Shown: positions 15,450-16,482 of the stretch, piece by piece | Layout: the number at the start of each line of letters is the position of its first letter | Numbering within the stretch: position 1 is the stretch's first letter | Source of the DNA: Oribacterium sp. UBA3737 | GTDB taxonomy: Bacteria > Bacillota_A > Clostridia > Lachnospirales > Lachnospiraceae | Direction of reading: 5' to 3' | DNA: 16,482 nucleotides | NCBI GenBank assembly: GCA_002371295.1 | Contig: DFGZ01000100.1 | Coordinates: forward strand, 1 to 16,482 | Translations under genes and position numbers: made by a program | Notes under the pieces: model-generated | Told to the model about the DNA's origin: nothing | Database searches by the model: none | The model's input: only the letters and a program-made list of their open reading frames with translations

Positions 15450-15454
15450 CCATG

Positions 15455-15519
15455 AGTGTTCCATGTGTTCCCTTTCCGTATTTTGCATGAATTTAGTACG
15501 GGATTGGTTTCATGACACT
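15455..15519. other. Structured region after the kinase gene
   Basis: AGTGT (15455-15459) pairs with ACACT (15515-15519), then CATG (15462-15465) with CATG (15511-15514) across a TC bulge. Inside, TTCCGTA (15474-15480) pairs with TACGGGA (15497-15503) including one G-U. This gives a nested 65-nt fold with a 16-nt apical loop. No T-run follows. It may be the folded 3' end of the upstream transcript or a regulatory leader piece. It lies upstream of the predicted serS promoter. Confidence 0.4.
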
Positions 15520-15530
15520 GTGTTATCAGC

Positions 15531-15559
15531 TTGAAAAACCATCGAAATAACGCTATAGT
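15531..15559 (+). promoter_or_regulatory. Predicted sigma-A promoter of serS
   Basis: TTGAAA (15531-15536) and TATAGT (15554-15559) are separated by exactly 17 nt and each differs from consensus at one or two positions. Transcription would start near 15566, giving a leader of about 54 nt. This is the best promoter in the window and suggests serS is transcribed apart from the upstream cluster. Confidence 0.7.
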
Positions 15560-15563
15560 AATT

Positions 15564-15593
15564 AGGTGTGTTTTTAGCCACACTTTTATTTTT
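15564..15593 (+). terminator. Small terminator-like hairpin overlapping the predicted serS transcript start
   Basis: AGGTGTG (15564-15570) pairs with CACACTT (15579-15585), including one G-U, around an 8-nt loop and runs into the T-rich stretch 15584-15593. The stem is short and AT-rich for a terminator. It could end the upstream operon. Because the predicted serS start falls at its 5' side, it could also be a 5' stabilising hairpin on the serS message. Confidence 0.4.
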
Positions 15594-15604
15594 AGAAATT
15601 TCCG

Positions 15605-15612
15605 GGAGGAGA
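15605..15612 (+). promoter_or_regulatory. Ribosome binding site of serS
   Basis: The purine-rich GGAGGAGA ends 7 nt before ATG 15620, supporting this start. No T-box specifier structure or AGGGTGG antiterminator sequence is visible in the short leader. Confidence 0.75.
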
Positions 15613-15619
15613 GAATTTT

Positions 15620-16482
15620 ATGTTAGACATTAAATTTGTCAGAGAAAATCCGGAACTTGTAAAAGAGAATATCAAGAAGAAGTTCCAGGATGAGAAACTT
15701 CCACTGGTTGACGAAGTTATTAAGTTCGATGCGGAAGCAAGAAAGTGCCAGCAGGAGGCTGACGATCTTCGTGCAAAGAAGAATTCTGTTTCAAAGCAGA
15801 TCGGTGCACTTATGGCACAGGGAAAGAAAGAAGAAGCTGAGCAGGTAAAGGCTGAGGTATCTCAGTACTCTGACAGACTTAAGGAGCTTGAGGAGTTACA
15901 GCCTAAGCTTAATGAAGAAATCACCAAGAGAATGATGGTGATCCCTAACATTATCGATCCTTCTGTTCCTATCGGTCCGGATGACACTCACAATGTTGAG
16001 AACCAGCGTTACGGTGAGCCTGTTGTTCCTGCATTTGATGTTCCTTATCACACAGACATCATGGAGTCCTTCGGCGGAGTTGATATGGATGCCGCAGGCC
16101 GTGTTGCAGGAAACGGTTTCTACTACCTTGTCGGCGACATCGCACGTCTTCACTCAGCAGTACTCAGCTACGCTCGTGATTTCATGATCAACAGAGGCTT
16201 TACCTATGTCATCCCTCCATATATGATCCGTTCAAAGGTAGTTGACGGTGTAATGTCTTTCGCAGAGATGGATGCCATGATGTACAAGATTGAAGGCGAG
16301 GATCTTTACCTTATCGGTACATCAGAGCACTCAATGATCGGCCGTTTCATCGATCAGATCCTTCCTGCCGATACATTACCTCTTACACTTACATCATACT
16401 CACCTTGCTTCCGTAAGGAGAAGGGCTCTCACGGTCTCGAGGAGCGTGGAGTTTACCGTATCCACCAGTTCGAGAAGCAGGA
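15620..16482 (+). CDS. serS: Serine--tRNA ligase, N-terminal 287 codons (cut by the window edge)
   Basis: Class II aminoacyl-tRNA synthetase that charges tRNA(Ser) in the cytosol. The open frame runs to the last base with no stop. It begins MLDIKFVRENPELVKENIKK, the normal SerRS N-terminus. A long coiled-coil arm (about 28-105) that grips the tRNA long variable arm is followed by IPNIIDPSVPIG (108-119) and the catalytic domain. The serine-binding TxE motif reads GTSEHS (233-238), where most bacteria have PTAEVP. Motif 2 reads CFRKEKGSHGLEERG (263-277) followed by VYRIHQFEK, instead of the common FRxEAGSxGxDTRG. These changes mark a divergent SerRS clade seen in some clostridia rather than decay, because the catalytic Arg265 and Glu267 and the HQF are kept. 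Motif 3 lies beyond the window. Confidence 0.93.
   Translation, partial: MLDIKFVRENPELVKENIKKKFQDEKLPLVDEVIKFDAEARKCQQEADDLRAKKNSVSKQIGALMAQGKKEEAEQVKAEVSQYSDRLKELEELQPKLNEEITKRMMVIPNIIDPSVPIGPDDTHNVENQRYGEPVVPAFDVPYHTDIMESFGGVDMDAAGRVAGNGFYYLVGDIARLHSAVLSYARDFMINRGFTYVIPPYMIRSKVVDGVMSFAEMDAMMYKIEGEDLYLIGTSEHSMIGRFIDQILPADTLPLTLTSYSPCFRKEKGSHGLEERGVYRIHQFEKQ

Noticed and set aside
15566..15619. T-box or riboswitch leader of serS
   Set aside because: The leader is only about 54 nt and lacks the AGGGTGG antiterminator motif and a specifier loop.

Overview
The window is a chromosomal housekeeping segment, most likely from a Clostridia member of the Lachnospiraceae type. This is inferred from protein character, from the Firmicute order priA-def-fmt-rsmB-rlmN-stp-prkC-rsgA-rpe, from strong AGGAGG-type ribosome binding sites, and from clostridial variants such as a YugP-like peptidase beside fmt and a divergent SerRS. 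All fifteen recognisable genes lie on the + strand. I see no mobile element, CRISPR array, rRNA or tRNA.

Layout. Positions 1-87 are the last 28 codons of formate-tetrahydrofolate ligase (fhs). A 124-nt gap with a composite inverted repeat leads into murE and murF, the two ligases that add residue 3 and then D-Ala-D-Ala to the peptidoglycan stem. murF overlaps priA (replication restart helicase) by one base. def and fmt follow; they handle N-formylmethionine at the two ends of its life, formylation of initiator tRNA and deformylation of nascent protein. fhs, just upstream, makes the 10-formyl-THF that Fmt uses. Next come a membrane zinc peptidase, rsmB (16S rRNA m5C methyltransferase) and rlmN (23S rRNA and tRNA m2A methyltransferase).

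The signalling pair stp and prkC follows with an ATGA overlap: a PP2C phosphatase and a membrane Ser/Thr kinase with three PASTA repeats, which in relatives senses cell-wall fragments. rsgA (30S maturation GTPase), rpe (pentose phosphate pathway) and a pyridoxal-kinase-like gene complete the run. In Bacillus subtilis the gene after rpe is thiN, so the last gene is a local replacement. A 170-nt gap then holds a structured region, a near-consensus sigma-A promoter and a small terminator-like hairpin ahead of serS, which runs off the right edge.

No gap exceeds 300 nt. The gene content is ordinary, and I do not see a convincing new system. What deserves a second look is structural or comparative: inverted repeats at 92-172, 265-289, 12850-12901 and 15455-15519, an off-consensus SerRS motif 2, a charged insertion in Fmt, atypical Mur ligase motifs, an extra extracellular domain on PrkC, and the kinase in the thiN position.
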